Origin: Fagopyrum homotropicum
Lineage: Eukaryota > Streptophyta > Magnoliopsida > Caryophyllales > Polygonaceae
Reading direction: 5' to 3'
DNA length: 64,000 bases
Assembly: GCA_033239125.1 (NCBI GenBank)
Contig: BSWB01000004.1
Location: forward strand, 142,732,926 to 142,796,925
Both the position numbers and the translations under genes were made by a program. The notes below the pieces were generated by a model. That model saw only the letters and a program-made list of their open reading frames with translations, ran no database searches and was not told the DNA's origin. Positions 35,551 to 46,731 of the stretch are shown in pieces. Position 1 is the first letter of the stretch. The number at the start of each line of letters is the position of its first letter.

Positions 35551-36955
35551 AGTCGATTGAAGTCCGTCTCAAGTTTGATTCAATTTTATTTGAGTCTCCT
35601 TTGAGTCATATAAAAATTGAGTATTTTCTTGTTGCGATTTCTTTTCGAGATTATTTGAGTTTAACGTGCGTTGACTTGTGTCTTTGGAAGAGAGAAACGT
35701 CATAGCCAAACACAAAGCCAACCATGGACCTCGACGAAACCTCCCCGTCTGTATCCAAAATATCGCTCAAGATTTTGAGCATAAAGTTGAGATCTTTACG
35801 GTACTTGTTCCACAAGTTTTATTAATATTTTTTTATCCAGTTAAAGATCATATATTTATTGGGTTTGAGTCAAACCTAATAATATTCCACTACACAATTA
35901 AGGAGGAAGGAGATTTACAAGATATTATTGTTGAGATCTTATATAGTAGGTGAGATCTTATCAAATTCATTGAAATCCTATAAAAGATCCACAAGGCAAC
36001 CAGAAAGTAGCATATCCTAGAAGTGATTGTTGATTATCGACGTTCATTGTCGAACCAACAATCTCGGCCAGATCATACAAATCTCGAACTATATTTATAC
36101 TGCGGTTTGCAATTGTTGCAAATTTTTGAGAAATTTATGAGGGAAAATCTGAAGAATCCAAGTGCACCATGTGCAAGAGTATATCCTTATAAGAAGTTAT
36201 ATACCATCCTTGACCTAGTTGCAAGCCTTAGCCAACCACAAACCTCGATCTCGTCCAAGCTAAGATAATCTCGGCCAAAATTCTCTTATTTTGACCGAGA
36301 TTTTCCCTAGTCGAGATCGAAACCAAACCCGGCTATCTTTCTCTCCAACTGCGCAGGTTCAAGGTACGCAATTCTCTCTTCTTAATCTCTTGTGTGCCTT
36401 TTCTAGCCTCTTTCTACTTTAAACACTTGAGTTGATTTCTGTAGGTGTGTTAGTTAGTATCTATATTTTCTATCATACTAGTATGTCTATCCGCAATATT
36501 CCTTCTACTTTGTCCTTGTGTGAAGTAAACTGCCAGCAGTGGTTCCTTAACCATCTCACAACACAAGAACCTTTAACCGAACCAAGTTGAATACTTTCGT
36601 TTTCCCTAACATCATAAGCTTGTTGTTATGTTGCGTGTTTGTGTAAATGTCAAGAAGAGATAGTCCATGAGCATCCCAAAAGAGTGATTCTTCAAGTGTA
36701 GAAGCCATGGACTTACTAAAACAACCCATGGCTATGGTTTCCACACTCGTTGAACGGATGAAAAAGCTCAAAACACGTCTTAGTGAGGAATCTCGCCCAA
36801 GATTTGACCAGAGATCCGTGTACAAAGTTGGTGGAAGTTCTTAGCATCCACATCCGCCACCAGCCCCCGTGCCACCTCCAAAGCCCCTCCGGGGCCAAGT
36901 AGCGTTCATCCTAATCCTCTTTTTAATGCAACTCACAATCCACACTTTGACTGAT
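35551..36955 (+). other. Leader region of the gypsy element, no intact gene
   Basis: Sequence between primer site and gag remnant. It contains repeated 'ctcggccaa' and 'cgagatt' phrases that also occur in and near the LTRs (for example 32135, 36290, 39470). No open frame with recognisable product. Confidence 0.45.
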
Positions 36956-39510
36956 AATTTCATAAACTAGGTGACAAAGATGATGAGAGCATGTGGAGAG
37001 ATTACATAAGACGTCATCATAATTCATGGAGAGGTAGTGATTATGATCATTTTAGACCTCCCCAAGATAATGGCAAAATTGAGAAAGTTAAGGTCAAAAT
37101 TCCAAGTTTCGAAGGCAAATGTGATCCGGACGTTTACATGGAATGGGGACTAAACTGAACAAATTTGGTTTTCCCATAATTTTAGTGACAAAGGAAGATC
37201 CAACTTGTTGCGTTAGAGTTCCAAGGATACGCCGTAGTTTGGTGGGATCATCTTGCCAAAGAACGAAGACGAACGCTACATCCGAACATCAACACTTGGG
37301 AACAAATGAAGGTCTTAATGAAAGCGAGATTTGTGCCTCAACACTATGGTAGAGAAGTGAGGCAACGATTGGAGAACCTTGAGCAAGGTTCCATGTGTAA
37401 CATCCGGTTTTCGTTCTTCCCTATCACCGCCTCGCGGTGATCGTGGGGGCAGTAGGCCGCAGTCGCGGCAGGGTCTAGCCGCGGGTGCGGCTGACCCCAG
37501 ATCACGCAGATCTGTTTTTATCTGTTTTATTCTTTTCTTTTCTTTTTTAGAAGATCCAATCTTCTATCTTTTAGGCCATCTTTCCTTCTATCTTTTAACC
37601 TAACTTTGACCTTCCTTCTTTCCCAACCGTGCCCTATAAATTTCTGTCTTCTCTTTTGATTTCTTCTTCTTGCTTACATTATTCTTCAACCTCGAGCCAA
37701 GTTGCAGCGTTTCCGTGCGAATTCCTACAGAAGCTTTGTAAGTTTTTCATCCCTTTATTTCCCTTTTGTTTTTGTATCCCTCCTTCTACATGTTTCTCTG
37801 TTCCTTCTTCTTCTTTTCTTCTTTCTTCTTCTTGACATAAATCAAGATCGAGTCTTGATTCTTATATGTCCTTCGTTGGTTGTTGCGTATATGTTCCAGG
37901 CTCCTTTGGTTGAGTAATATCGTGTGTGGATTGAAAATTGAAGCTTTAGTCTCCTTGTTGTGACGTTGTTGTCGTAGAAGTCCTGACATCCCCTCTGCCA
38001 CTATTCCCGCCCCGCGGTCTTACCCAATTCCCGTCCCCGTGCCTTCTGTCACCCGCCCCTACGGCTTCTCTGCATTAACTCCCGTCTTTGGTGAGTTGCT
38101 TCCATCCTTGATTCCTTTCCCTTTCCTTGTGCTAGACCATGCTAGACTGGACCTATATGAACTAGGATGAATGTCAGTTAGTGGCTTGTTGATCCTTATG
38201 AGATGGTTATACTTTGAGAACCTTGAGTTGTGTTGTTGACGTTGTTCCTTGAGAACCTTGAGACTAGGAATCATTCTTCCTAGCATGTTGGAGATCTTTT
38301 AGAGATCATCGAGACTAGAAGTAGGAACCTTCTAGCACGCTGCAATAGACCTTGTAGAGGTCAATGAGACTAGAAGCATGTAGACTTCTAGCATTCAGAT
38401 AATTTTTTATATGTGATGTCTTGTCTAAGAAGGCGTAGATCTTTTCCTTCGAGAAGCTGAGCAGTTTAGCTGAGTTTGAGTTACCTTTGATTCAGGTAAG
38501 TCTCTTAGACTTACTTAGCTGCGTTCCGTATATTAGTTTGACCGTATTGGTGGTGTGTGTTTGCTTTATCGTTATAACGGAAAATCGGAATAGGAAGACC
38601 TTATATAGTAATTGGCCCAAGTATATTATAATGGGGCAGTGACCACTTGTCCAATTCAGAATTGGGAAACTGGGAGGTGCTCTTGCGACTAGGCCCACAA
38701 GTAAGGGACAAATGCATCTGATTTATTCCTATCGGTAACGGAAGCGGAGGCGAGTTTTGGGAAATTCTCGTGCCACAAAAGAAGTTGAATTAGTAATGGA
38801 TAACTTATATAAAGATAATAATTGGTTTGTATGTGAGTATGCTATGTGTTTATATTCTTATGTTTGTGCCTTTACTGTCTTTCTGATATCTAGAATGTTA
38901 GCTAACGGTTTATACCGCCGTTGTAGATGCTCTGCAGGTTAGAGATGTTGTTGAGTGATCCGGACGGAGTGGTCAGTCGGGGTTCCCGTACATTATAGGA
39001 CAGGATCGGTGTTTATATTTTTTTTGTTGTCTTTTCCAGTTTGTTGTTGAACTCGGTTGAGAGTCTTTCACTTTCCTTTTTGTTAAACCTTTTGATATTT
39101 TATCTATTTTGATTTTCATTTATTTGTGCCTTGTTGTAAGATACGATGTTATTGTTGTTACTCCGAGGGTCGGGACCTATTGTGAGGTCCTAGCCCGTAA
39201 TGCCCTGACTTCCCAAAATTTGGGGTGTTACACCATGATTGTGGAGGAATTTTATACCACCATGCAGATGGCGACGATGAAAGTTAACGTGCAAGAGGAT
39301 GAGGAGTCTATTATGGCTTGGTTTTTAAGAATTTTGCATCTATATTAGCTAATGAAATTGATTTACATCCATGTGTTTCAATGATTAACTTACTGCATTT
39401 GGCTATAAAGGTGGAAAGAAGATCAAAGGACGAAACCAAGGATCAAGCTCGTGAAATGCAGAAAGGAAATCTCGGTCAAATTGACCTAATCTCGGCAGCC
39501 TATCTCGGTC
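36956..39510 (+). pseudogene. gag remnant of a Ty3/gypsy (chromovirus-like) element, split by a solo LTR
   Basis: Left part 36956-37390 encodes, with a frame disruption near 37150, segments such as KIPSFEGKCDPDVYMEW, FQGYAVVWWDHLAKERR, WEQMKVLMKARFVPQHY and VRQRLENLEQGS, typical of the plant gypsy gag domain. The solo LTR interrupts it after QGSM. Right part from 39233 resumes with FYTTMQMATMKVNVQEDEESIMAWFL, then a frameshift, then HPCVSMINLLHLAIKVERRSK. No zinc knuckle or protease follows. The product cannot be made as a whole. Confidence 0.85.
37396..39232 (+). mobile_element. Solo LTR (1,837 bp) inserted in the gag remnant
   Basis: Begins TGTAACATCC and ends GGTGTTACA, flanked by an exact 5-base duplication CCATG (37391-37395, 39233-39237). 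Excising it rejoins gag coding sequence. It shares long blocks with the LTR at 10386-12289. Features: GC-rich start (37430-37500), TATA box at 37635-37640, donor-like CAG|GTAAGT at 38496 and acceptor-like TGCAG|GTTAG at 38937. Confidence 0.93.
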
Positions 39511-39579
39511 AATGTTAAAGACTTGAGTCCTTTTGATTCTAAGTATGAGCATGTTGGTGATTCGAGGACGAATCCTTTT

Positions 39580-39591
39580 CAAGAAGGGGAG
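39580..39591 (+). other. Polypurine tract of the gypsy element
   Basis: CAAGAAGGGGAG directly upstream of the 3' LTR start TGATGAGGG at 39594, in the usual position for plus-strand priming and behind the typical gypsy pol-end sequence. Confidence 0.75.
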
Positions 39592-39593
39592 TA

Positions 39594-40658
39594 TGATGAG
39601 GGATCATCCCCAACACTACCTTAAGGATCAACTACTAGATCAAGGGTTAAGGCATTGAAGGACAAAACAACCACAACATCTTCAAGCCCCCATCATGGAA
39701 GGAGTCATCACTAGAACAAGAGCAAAGGCCATCCAAGATGAAGTTGCTAGCTTGTTAGCAACATGTACACTCAAAGAGACCCTACTCACACTTAGGTCTC
39801 CTTTGGTGACATTACTAACCACCATGGAAGGACCAAGCAAGGGTCATGAAGATACAACAAACATAGAAGGTGGCTAGAACGAAGAATGAGTTCTAGAGGA
39901 GAAATCCCGGCCTTGAGGGCCAAAATCTCGCCCAAGATTTTCATAAATATTGATCGAGATTTGGCTCATGTAGAGAGTTATAAGATCCATCCGTGATCTT
40001 ATTAGTTATATATATATTTATTATTTTAAAACCTTTAAAATCTCTTAAACATTCTTAAAGGTATTTGTTGATCCTATCTTTTAGGATTATATTTTAGTTG
40101 TAGATTTTATCTTTTCTTAGAATTTCACCTATAAATAGCCTTAGAAGATGAGATTATTATGTAGATTGATTTTGATTATTATTTCCACAAATTATGTGAA
40201 CTCGCTGATTTGCTTACGAAGTTTGTGTTTATTTATTTTTATTCAATAAAAAGAGAGAGCCTTTGATTGAATCGTTGTGAGTCCTTGTTAGGTTGTGCTT
40301 GTGTGCTAATATTTTAAAGGTTGGTGCTCCTGGTTAATTCTAGTCTCCTTGTGCTTGCCTTATTTAGAAGGCTTGTGTATGTAAGGTTAAAGAAGTGAGG
40401 GTTAAGGTAAGCTCTTCGTTAATGGGGTTTGACACATAATTGGTCAAGGTTGTTTGCGGGAATATTTTGATTCGTATCTTCCTATATTTTCACTCATTTT
40501 ATCCCATATGATTATTTTCTTATCTTTCCATTATCAATCCATCAAACTCACATTCTTTGGTTCGAAGTTACAAAATCTCAGCCAATACCAGAATCTCGGT
40601 CATTCTTTCTCTGAGAATGTTCGATGACTTTCAATCTAGATCAAGCAATCCGGCTCCA
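39594..40658 (+). repeat. 3' LTR of the non-autonomous gypsy element
   Basis: Starts TGATGAGGG after the polypurine tract and ends near GGCTCCA at 40658, where similarity to the 5' copy stops. A TATA box CTATAAATAG lies at about 40129-40138. The start is inferred from the tract; the end from the alignment. Confidence 0.7.
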
Positions 40659-42222
40659 GCCCCGCATAAAAAAGGACCAGTACCTCTAGTTTCCAAAAGC
40701 AATCCATTGACACCATAATTCTAATTAAAATCAAAAGTTTTATGGATACTTTTTTTTTGGATAATTTTTGGTCTTTATTTGTTTGAAAGAAATTAAAAAA
40801 GTCGGGATAGACCACAACCAAATAGTTCCATAAGAAGGGGTTGTTAATTCATGTAGTTAAATCTAATAAGTGGTACGTACAAACAGTAGTTTGTAGCCAT
40901 ATAAATTGTTAGTTGGCTAAGAAAATATCATAAACTATCCAATATGGTAGCCAAATATATTGATTTTTACTAATTAAATTGTTATTAATGGTGAGCGAAT
41001 GACACTCAACATTGATAAGTATCTACTGATTGTATAAAGGGCTTGACCAAGTAGAATTTGGTTTCAATAACGTCCGTGTATAAAGGGCTTGACCAAGTAG
41101 AATTTGGTTTCAATAACGTCCGTGTAGTGAGCCCGTTTTGTAATTTTACAATCTTGAGGAGTTTTATGATAGTCAGTAGATTTAACATGGATCCATGTTC
41201 GCGTCAAGAAATAAATAAACCTCCATAATTGTAAATTGAAAAAGTGCATTAGATTAAGTTATTAATGCATGTTAACAAGACCACTTTCCACTGAGAGAGA
41301 ATCCCTTGAAAACATAAGCCATAAGGCACGAAGAACAAGTTGCAAAACCATGAACTTAAACAAGAATACATAAGCTTTAAGTGGTATACGATCTTTGTCA
41401 TTGAATATAAATCTATCATTTCCACAAACATAATAATCAATAAATTCCGTTTTTGTTTGTTTAGGCTTTAGCTTTAAAGCCTCAAAGCTCAATTTTTTGG
41501 TAGGCAAATGTTTTTGCTAGTTCATCTCTTCTTTTATGGATTCACAAGTGTCGAGACTCGTTTCATTCGAAACAATTTTTTTTACAAAGCATCCATAACC
41601 AGATCTTTACACACAAAAGAGATCGACAAATGGTTAATTCCTTGAACAATTCAAAGAGAAAGATTAGACGAGTAAGAATATCTCTATAATCATAGTTTAT
41701 AGATTTATAATTTAGCTTGGTCAAACTTAGTTGTTTTTGTAGGACGTGAGCCTATTTGCAAGTTATTAATACCTTTGAAGGTGGATTGTTATTGATGAGA
41801 AAAATAAAAAAGTACATAGACACAAAAAAAAAGAAAAAATCAAATCAAAAGAAGACCACAAGAAAAATAAGACAAACGAAAATGAAGAAGAAAATTTTAA
41901 GAGATAGTAGCATACATTAAAAGACAAATTGTTAAAGTAGGGTGATACCGTGATATGTTGTAGCCCAAACAGGTACTTGTAGAATTTGAGTGTGTTGTTT
42001 GAACCCTATAAGAAAATCATAACTATATACCCAAAGTGCGTTGTTATGGTGTTTATTAAAAATTATAGCCAGTACATCTAGAAACCCAATGTATAATTAT
42101 TGAACCAAAACTTGCATTTAAAAGATAGATCATTAGAATAAAAAAAATAGTTAGTAACTAATTGTATAAATTCATTTATAAAAGATTTGATCTTGATTTC
42201 TATTATTATACGAATTAATTGT
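40659..42222. other. Intergenic DNA with a small tandem duplication
   Basis: AT-rich, no gene recognised. A minus-strand frame at 41262-41507 (about 80 codons) has some protein-like composition but no family was recognised and it has no clear exon partners. Confidence 0.4.
41031..41122. repeat. 46-base unit duplicated in tandem
   Basis: 41031-41076 and 41077-41122 are identical over the whole unit (starting TGTATAAAGGGCTTGACC), a very recent tandem duplication. Confidence 0.95.
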
Positions 42223-42224
42223 TA

Positions 42225-42514
42225 CTACCTCCGATCAAAAATAACTGTCATTTTAGCCTTTAACACAATTTTTAAGAAAAATATTAAATAACATAAATTT
42301 TGTAAACTTTTTCTAAATCTTATCACATATTTAATATTCAACCTTCTTTTAAACCAATAAGAAAGATTTTAGAACTAAAATTAATCATTTACACCAATTT
42401 TCAAGAACATTTCTTATAATTATTCTTCATTTATTGGCCTAAATACTTAAAACGACACATAATTTTGATCAAATTTCTAATGCTAAAACGTCACTTATTT
42501 TTTATCGGAGGGAG
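42225..42514. mobile_element. Stowaway-like MITE, copy 1 (290 bp)
   Basis: Inverted ends CTACCTCCGATC / CTCCCTCCGAT, with TA on both sides (42223-42224, 42515-42516), as expected for Tc1/mariner-type MITEs. Nearly identical to the copy at 43828-44118. Confidence 0.92.
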
Positions 42515-42516
42515 TA

Positions 42517-43825
42517 ATAATTAAGATGTTTATATAATTAGGCTCTAATTTTACAAATCAAAATAGTCAATCTTATAAACTTATAATAAATGTAAAGGTG
42601 CCAACCATGAAAACCCAAAAATCTAAACTCACCCAAAACCCGAACCGAAAATCTGAAAGTCGAAACCAAATTTATAATTAAAAAATAGTTCTTCTAAGTA
42701 TACTATGAACGTATAATTGAGATAATCAAAATTGTGTTAATCGGTAACTGAAATTGCATTCAATGACAATAACTTCAATGTAGCTTTTGTCACATGTGTA
42801 TATTTAATAAAAATTCTAAAATTTTTCAAAAATGACCAAAATAATGTCAAATATAAGATATGAACCTAAAATAATTCAAACTAAAAAAGTTAATATTTGA
42901 TACATAAACTATTTCACACTAAACCAAATTTGATACGGGGTGAAAATCTAGCCAAATTTTATTACAAAAATCGTATATATATTTTTAAATCACACAAATG
43001 ATCCCTCTATTTTTATTTTCTTTCAACAATCACTCATGTTATTTTTGTACATTTAACGAATTAGGTAACAAAAGGTAGTCATCACTTTATTTTTAATATT
43101 TAAGGTAGTTTATTCATTAACAAAAATCAAGAAGTTTAAATAAAATTTTGATTAATAGAACCATGTTTGGTGTCATTAGTTTGAGGGATAAATCCATGTT
43201 TGCAGGTAAAACTTAATGATAGAATATATCATTTATTTGGAAATTTGTGTAATTTTTAAAATTAATATATTCAACGTGAATTTGTTGAAAAATCTACATT
43301 TCATGTTTATATTTTAAAATTTCAAAATCAATCTTAATTTATACCAAAATTTTGTGAAAATGTCACAAAGTACGAGTCTTTTAACCAAAATTTTATTTTT
43401 AAAGTTTTTAAACTTCGCAATCATGCTTATAGTTATATGTTAAATAAATGGTCTAAAATATTTAAGAACAAAAGTGATAATTAACCTTTATTATATAACT
43501 CATTAGGTATACAAAAATAACATGGGTAATTTTTAAAAGAATATATAAGAGTTTTTCCTCTTAGTGTGCTCAAGATTTGGACTTTTTTTTTTGATGTTTT
43601 CGAAAAAAGAAAAAAATTTATATGAAAATTGACTATTCATAAGGTATTCTCTTTTATAATTGTAAGGAAGGATAAGCTAATAATTATTTAATTTAACATT
43701 AATAACTTATTTTCCTTTCTTTTTCATTAGTTTTTATAAAGAAGCGGATTTGTTTAATTTCACACGTTTTAATTTAGTGTCTCAATTTCTTTATTTTTTA
43801 TTTAAATAAAAAGCATCTTAAACAA
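42517..43825. other. AT-rich intergenic DNA, nothing identified
   Basis: Very AT-rich sequence between the two MITEs; no open frame of note, no terminal repeats recognised. Confidence 0.5.
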
Positions 43826-43827
43826 TA

Positions 43828-44118
43828 CTACCTCCGATCAAAAATAACTGTCATTTTAGCCTTTGACACAATTTTTAAGAAAAATATTAAATAACATAGA
43901 TTTTGTAAATTTTTTCTAAATCATATCACATATTTAATATTCAACCTTCTTTTAAACCAATAAGAAAGATTTTAGAACTAAAATTAATCATTTACACCAA
44001 TTTTCAAGAACATTTCTTATAATTATTCTTCATTTATTGGCCTAGAAAACTTAAAACGACACATAATTTTGATCAAATTTCTAATGCTAAAACGTCACTT
44101 ATTTTTGATCGGAGGGAG
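43828..44118. mobile_element. Stowaway-like MITE, copy 2 (291 bp)
   Basis: Same orientation as copy 1, inverted ends CTACCTCCGATC / CTCCCTCCGATC, TA at 43826-43827 and 44119-44120. It ends about 50 bp upstream of the TATA box of the CID gene and so forms part of the promoter-proximal region. Confidence 0.93.
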
Positions 44119-44171
44119 TACTTAAATATTTATCCTGTCCTAGAAGCACGCAACACAGAGAGAGAGAGGCG

Positions 44172-44181
44172 CTATATATAT
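44172..44181 (+). promoter_or_regulatory. Probable TATA box of the CID5/6-like gene
   Basis: CTATATATAT followed by a CT-rich leader (CCCCTGTCCC, CTCTCTATCC). It stands about 130 bp upstream of a 5'UTR splice donor at 44313; the 5'UTR intron would be 44313-45117, containing an (AAT)n repeat at 44604-44628. Confidence 0.6.
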
Positions 44182-45141
44182 GGTTCCCCTGTCCCTTTCT
44201 CATTTTACTGGCGCCCCACTCTCTCTATCCCTCCCCCTTCAGTCGGTTTCAGAATTAGGGCTCAATTGTTTTTCGGATCGACCTTCGTCAAACCATTTTC
44301 TTGAATCTTGAGGTATTTTTCGGTTTTTTTAAATTTGACATTTGCATATATTTGTAGGTATCAAGTGCGATCCTCTATCTTCATACTGTTTTCTTGAGTG
44401 TCGATTTTGATTTCAGTGTCGGAATCCAAACCGAATAATGTTCGTCTCTGTCTTACCGAATGTGATGAATCTACTTCTTCTTCTTTTTTCTGATCGTCTA
44501 TCGTGGTGGGCGATCGTGATTCTTTAATTTTGGTTCTTGTTTGATGGTTCAAGTTTTATCGGAATTTGCAATTGCTATGATCAAGTCGGCTTGGAAGCGT
44601 TTAATAATAATAATAATAATAATAATGAGAATAGTTGACTTTCATTTCTAATTGCAATTGTGCATGTATGATGTAGGTCTTGTTGAATCATGTAATATAT
44701 CTCAAGTACCACTAAATGTTGTGAATTAATTCGGTTTCTTTCACCTTCTTGTCTGAACAAGAAATTATTGGGTATATTGATGCCAATTTATTCTGATTAT
44801 ACTTGAGTTATGAAATGGTTTTAATGCTCCCTTGAGTTTAAGAGAAGCAGGGGCATATGTAAGTTATTTAAGAGGGCATCTCTTTCAGATTCTTTAATAG
44901 GTAGAATTTGCAGGCTACACCTTTTGTTCTTTGTGAATTATTTGTAAATATTAGCTGTAACAGTGACAGTTTTGTGTGTTTTTACCTAAGAAATGGAAGG
45001 AAAAACTTGATCATGTTATGCAAGGGTAATATTGTGATATTCATAATTCTTGTTTGCTTACTTTGCATCTAATTTGTTGATACCCATTTTCTAATTAAAG
45101 TTTCTTTCTTGCTTTAGTGAGTTTTCTTGAGATCCAACGCA

Positions 45142-45778
45142 ATGAAAGCCTCTATATCGAGTTTGAATCCAGATGCAGAGTCATATGTACCAGTTTCCCA
45201 AAGAGAGGGAAGCAGCAAGCAGCCAGATAGTACTGTCTCCCATGAACGTGCACTGGAGCAGCTAACGATTTCTGATGATTCAATGAGTGAAAAGGCTGTT
45301 AGTCCTCAAGGAAATGCATCCTTTTCTGATCAACAGAGAAATATAAGATCTGAAGATGAGGAATTTAATATGCAAATGAGTCTAGCTTATCTCCAGATGT
45401 GTTTTCAAGATACGGCCGAGCAGTGTCTAATTTCTGTTTACAATACAACTGGCGGAGACATAGATCTTGCACTTGACATGCTGAGCGAACTTGAGGTACT
45501 CATCTTCTTACATTGCTTTATTCCCTTCTTGTATGAGATATTCTCTTTCATTCATGTAGTTGTTGTCCAATTTGAGTACTATATTAGCTCCTTCATTATT
45601 TAACTCATATATTTGGCTGCAGTCTGTTGAAAACCCTCTCCACCTGCCAGACGCGTTGGATATTGGAGATATCCCGGAAATCTTCCCTTCAGGTGAATCC
45701 TCAGCAGCAACGGCCGAGAATGTAGCTGGGGGTTCAAGCAGTTCCGGTGGCATCTCACACTTGGCAATCCTCTCTTGA
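45142..45778 (+). CDS. CID5/CID6: CTC-interacting domain protein (CID5/CID6-like), PAM2 and CUE domains
   Basis: Two coding exons, 45142-45495 and 45623-45778, encode 169 residues. Start is the ATG at 45142, 24 bases after the acceptor of the 5'UTR intron. Near the N-terminus SSLNPDAESYVPVS (about residues 4-17) fits the PAM2 motif that binds the MLLE domain of poly(A)-binding protein. A CUE-like helical region (MQMSLAYLQMCFQDTAEQCLISVY, then GDIDLALDMLSELE) covers about 77-118 and may bind ubiquitin. The C-terminus is acidic, then Ser/Gly-rich. Arabidopsis homologues are CID5 (At5g11440, also IPD1, linked to endoreduplication in darkness) and CID6 (At5g25540). Head orientation opposes the SPOC gene: the two genes converge, with about 950 bp between stops. 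Which of the two paralogues is meant cannot be decided. Confidence 0.88.
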
Positions 45779-46731
45779 TGTCACTACAGGAGTTGAACCC
45801 TTATTACTCCCCTTAGTAGCTGTGAATAGAGAGTCTAGTCTGTGATACTTACCAATGGCAATATGGAAGGATGATGCCAAATATGCTTCAGTCTGTAGAT
45901 ACTGAGATTGTTTTCTCAACATTTCATTGCATTCTAAAATTGATCATGATTTTGTCTTTTTTTGGTCAATGGCTTTGCATGCAACATCTAATTGGAGAGC
46001 CATTTTGTCATGCTTTTATGGATCCATTGTCAGTTATTCATACATGAAACACATTGTGGGATATGGTTTAGCGGGCTCCTGCGGGGAAATATAGTCTCCA
46101 ATGATCGATCGTGTTTGTTACAGAAACATTGTATTACGATTTTCTGCAACTTTATATCGAAGGAAGTAAAGATTTGTTCGACTCTATCTATTGCATCATG
46201 ATCATGTATATAGTCTTTGGACCATAAATTGTGTTTTGCGCTGTCCTTGATTCGTATCAGAATGTTTGCGTGCCAGAAAAGAAAGTAAATGATGCCCAAA
46301 AAATATAATCTTCAAATTCTTGAAGCAAATACATTAATCAATAAAGGAATAAATCTATTTCAAGATTTTTTACTCGAAAAGGTTGGACACTTTTCTGAAA
46401 GTTCCCCTTCCGTTTTTGCTTTATAGTAGATGTCCTTTCTAAATGCAGATGGCTTTCTGTCTTTTTGTAATTTGTATTCACGATTAACCAAAAATATGAA
46501 GCAGCAAGATTACCAAAAAGCAAAGAGGATGTATCAATATGTCGATTGAACGAACCAAAAAGAAAAAAAAATAAAAATGCTGTGAATCCGAAACAAGTAA
46601 AGCTACAACATCTCTTATGTCTTTACATCAAGCTCTACCTAATTTAAGTTCCTCTAGAAAACAGAGTACAAAAACGGAGTGGGTCTAAAGCGACAAAACT
46701 AAAGTATTTACGAGGAATTGGTAATAAAAAC

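Larger units (their letters stand above)
31531..40658 (+). mobile_element. Non-autonomous Ty3/gypsy element lacking pol, with two nested insertions
   Basis: Two related LTRs in the same orientation (31531-35522 with an insertion, and 39594-40658) bracket an initiator-Met primer site, a gag remnant and a polypurine tract. Between gag and the tract there is no protease, RT, RNase H or integrase; the gag remnant is followed within about 150 bp by the sequence that usually ends gypsy pol (…ttcgaggacgaatcc… then AAGAAGGGGAG). Pol was therefore deleted. A 3,284 bp element sits in the 5' LTR and a 1,837 bp solo LTR in gag. The 5' LTR lacks its first ~230 bases, so the outer target duplication is lost. 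Confidence 0.85.

Noticed and set aside
30751..40700. A large Helitron starting at 30788 and containing the gypsy element
   Set aside because: The left edge looks like a Helitron 5' end, but the only nearby CTAG-T candidate (about 40684) has no proper hairpin 10-12 bases upstream.
41262..41507. 81-codon minus-strand frame
   Set aside because: No family recognised, no splice partners or homologous neighbour; could be an old fragment but cannot be supported.
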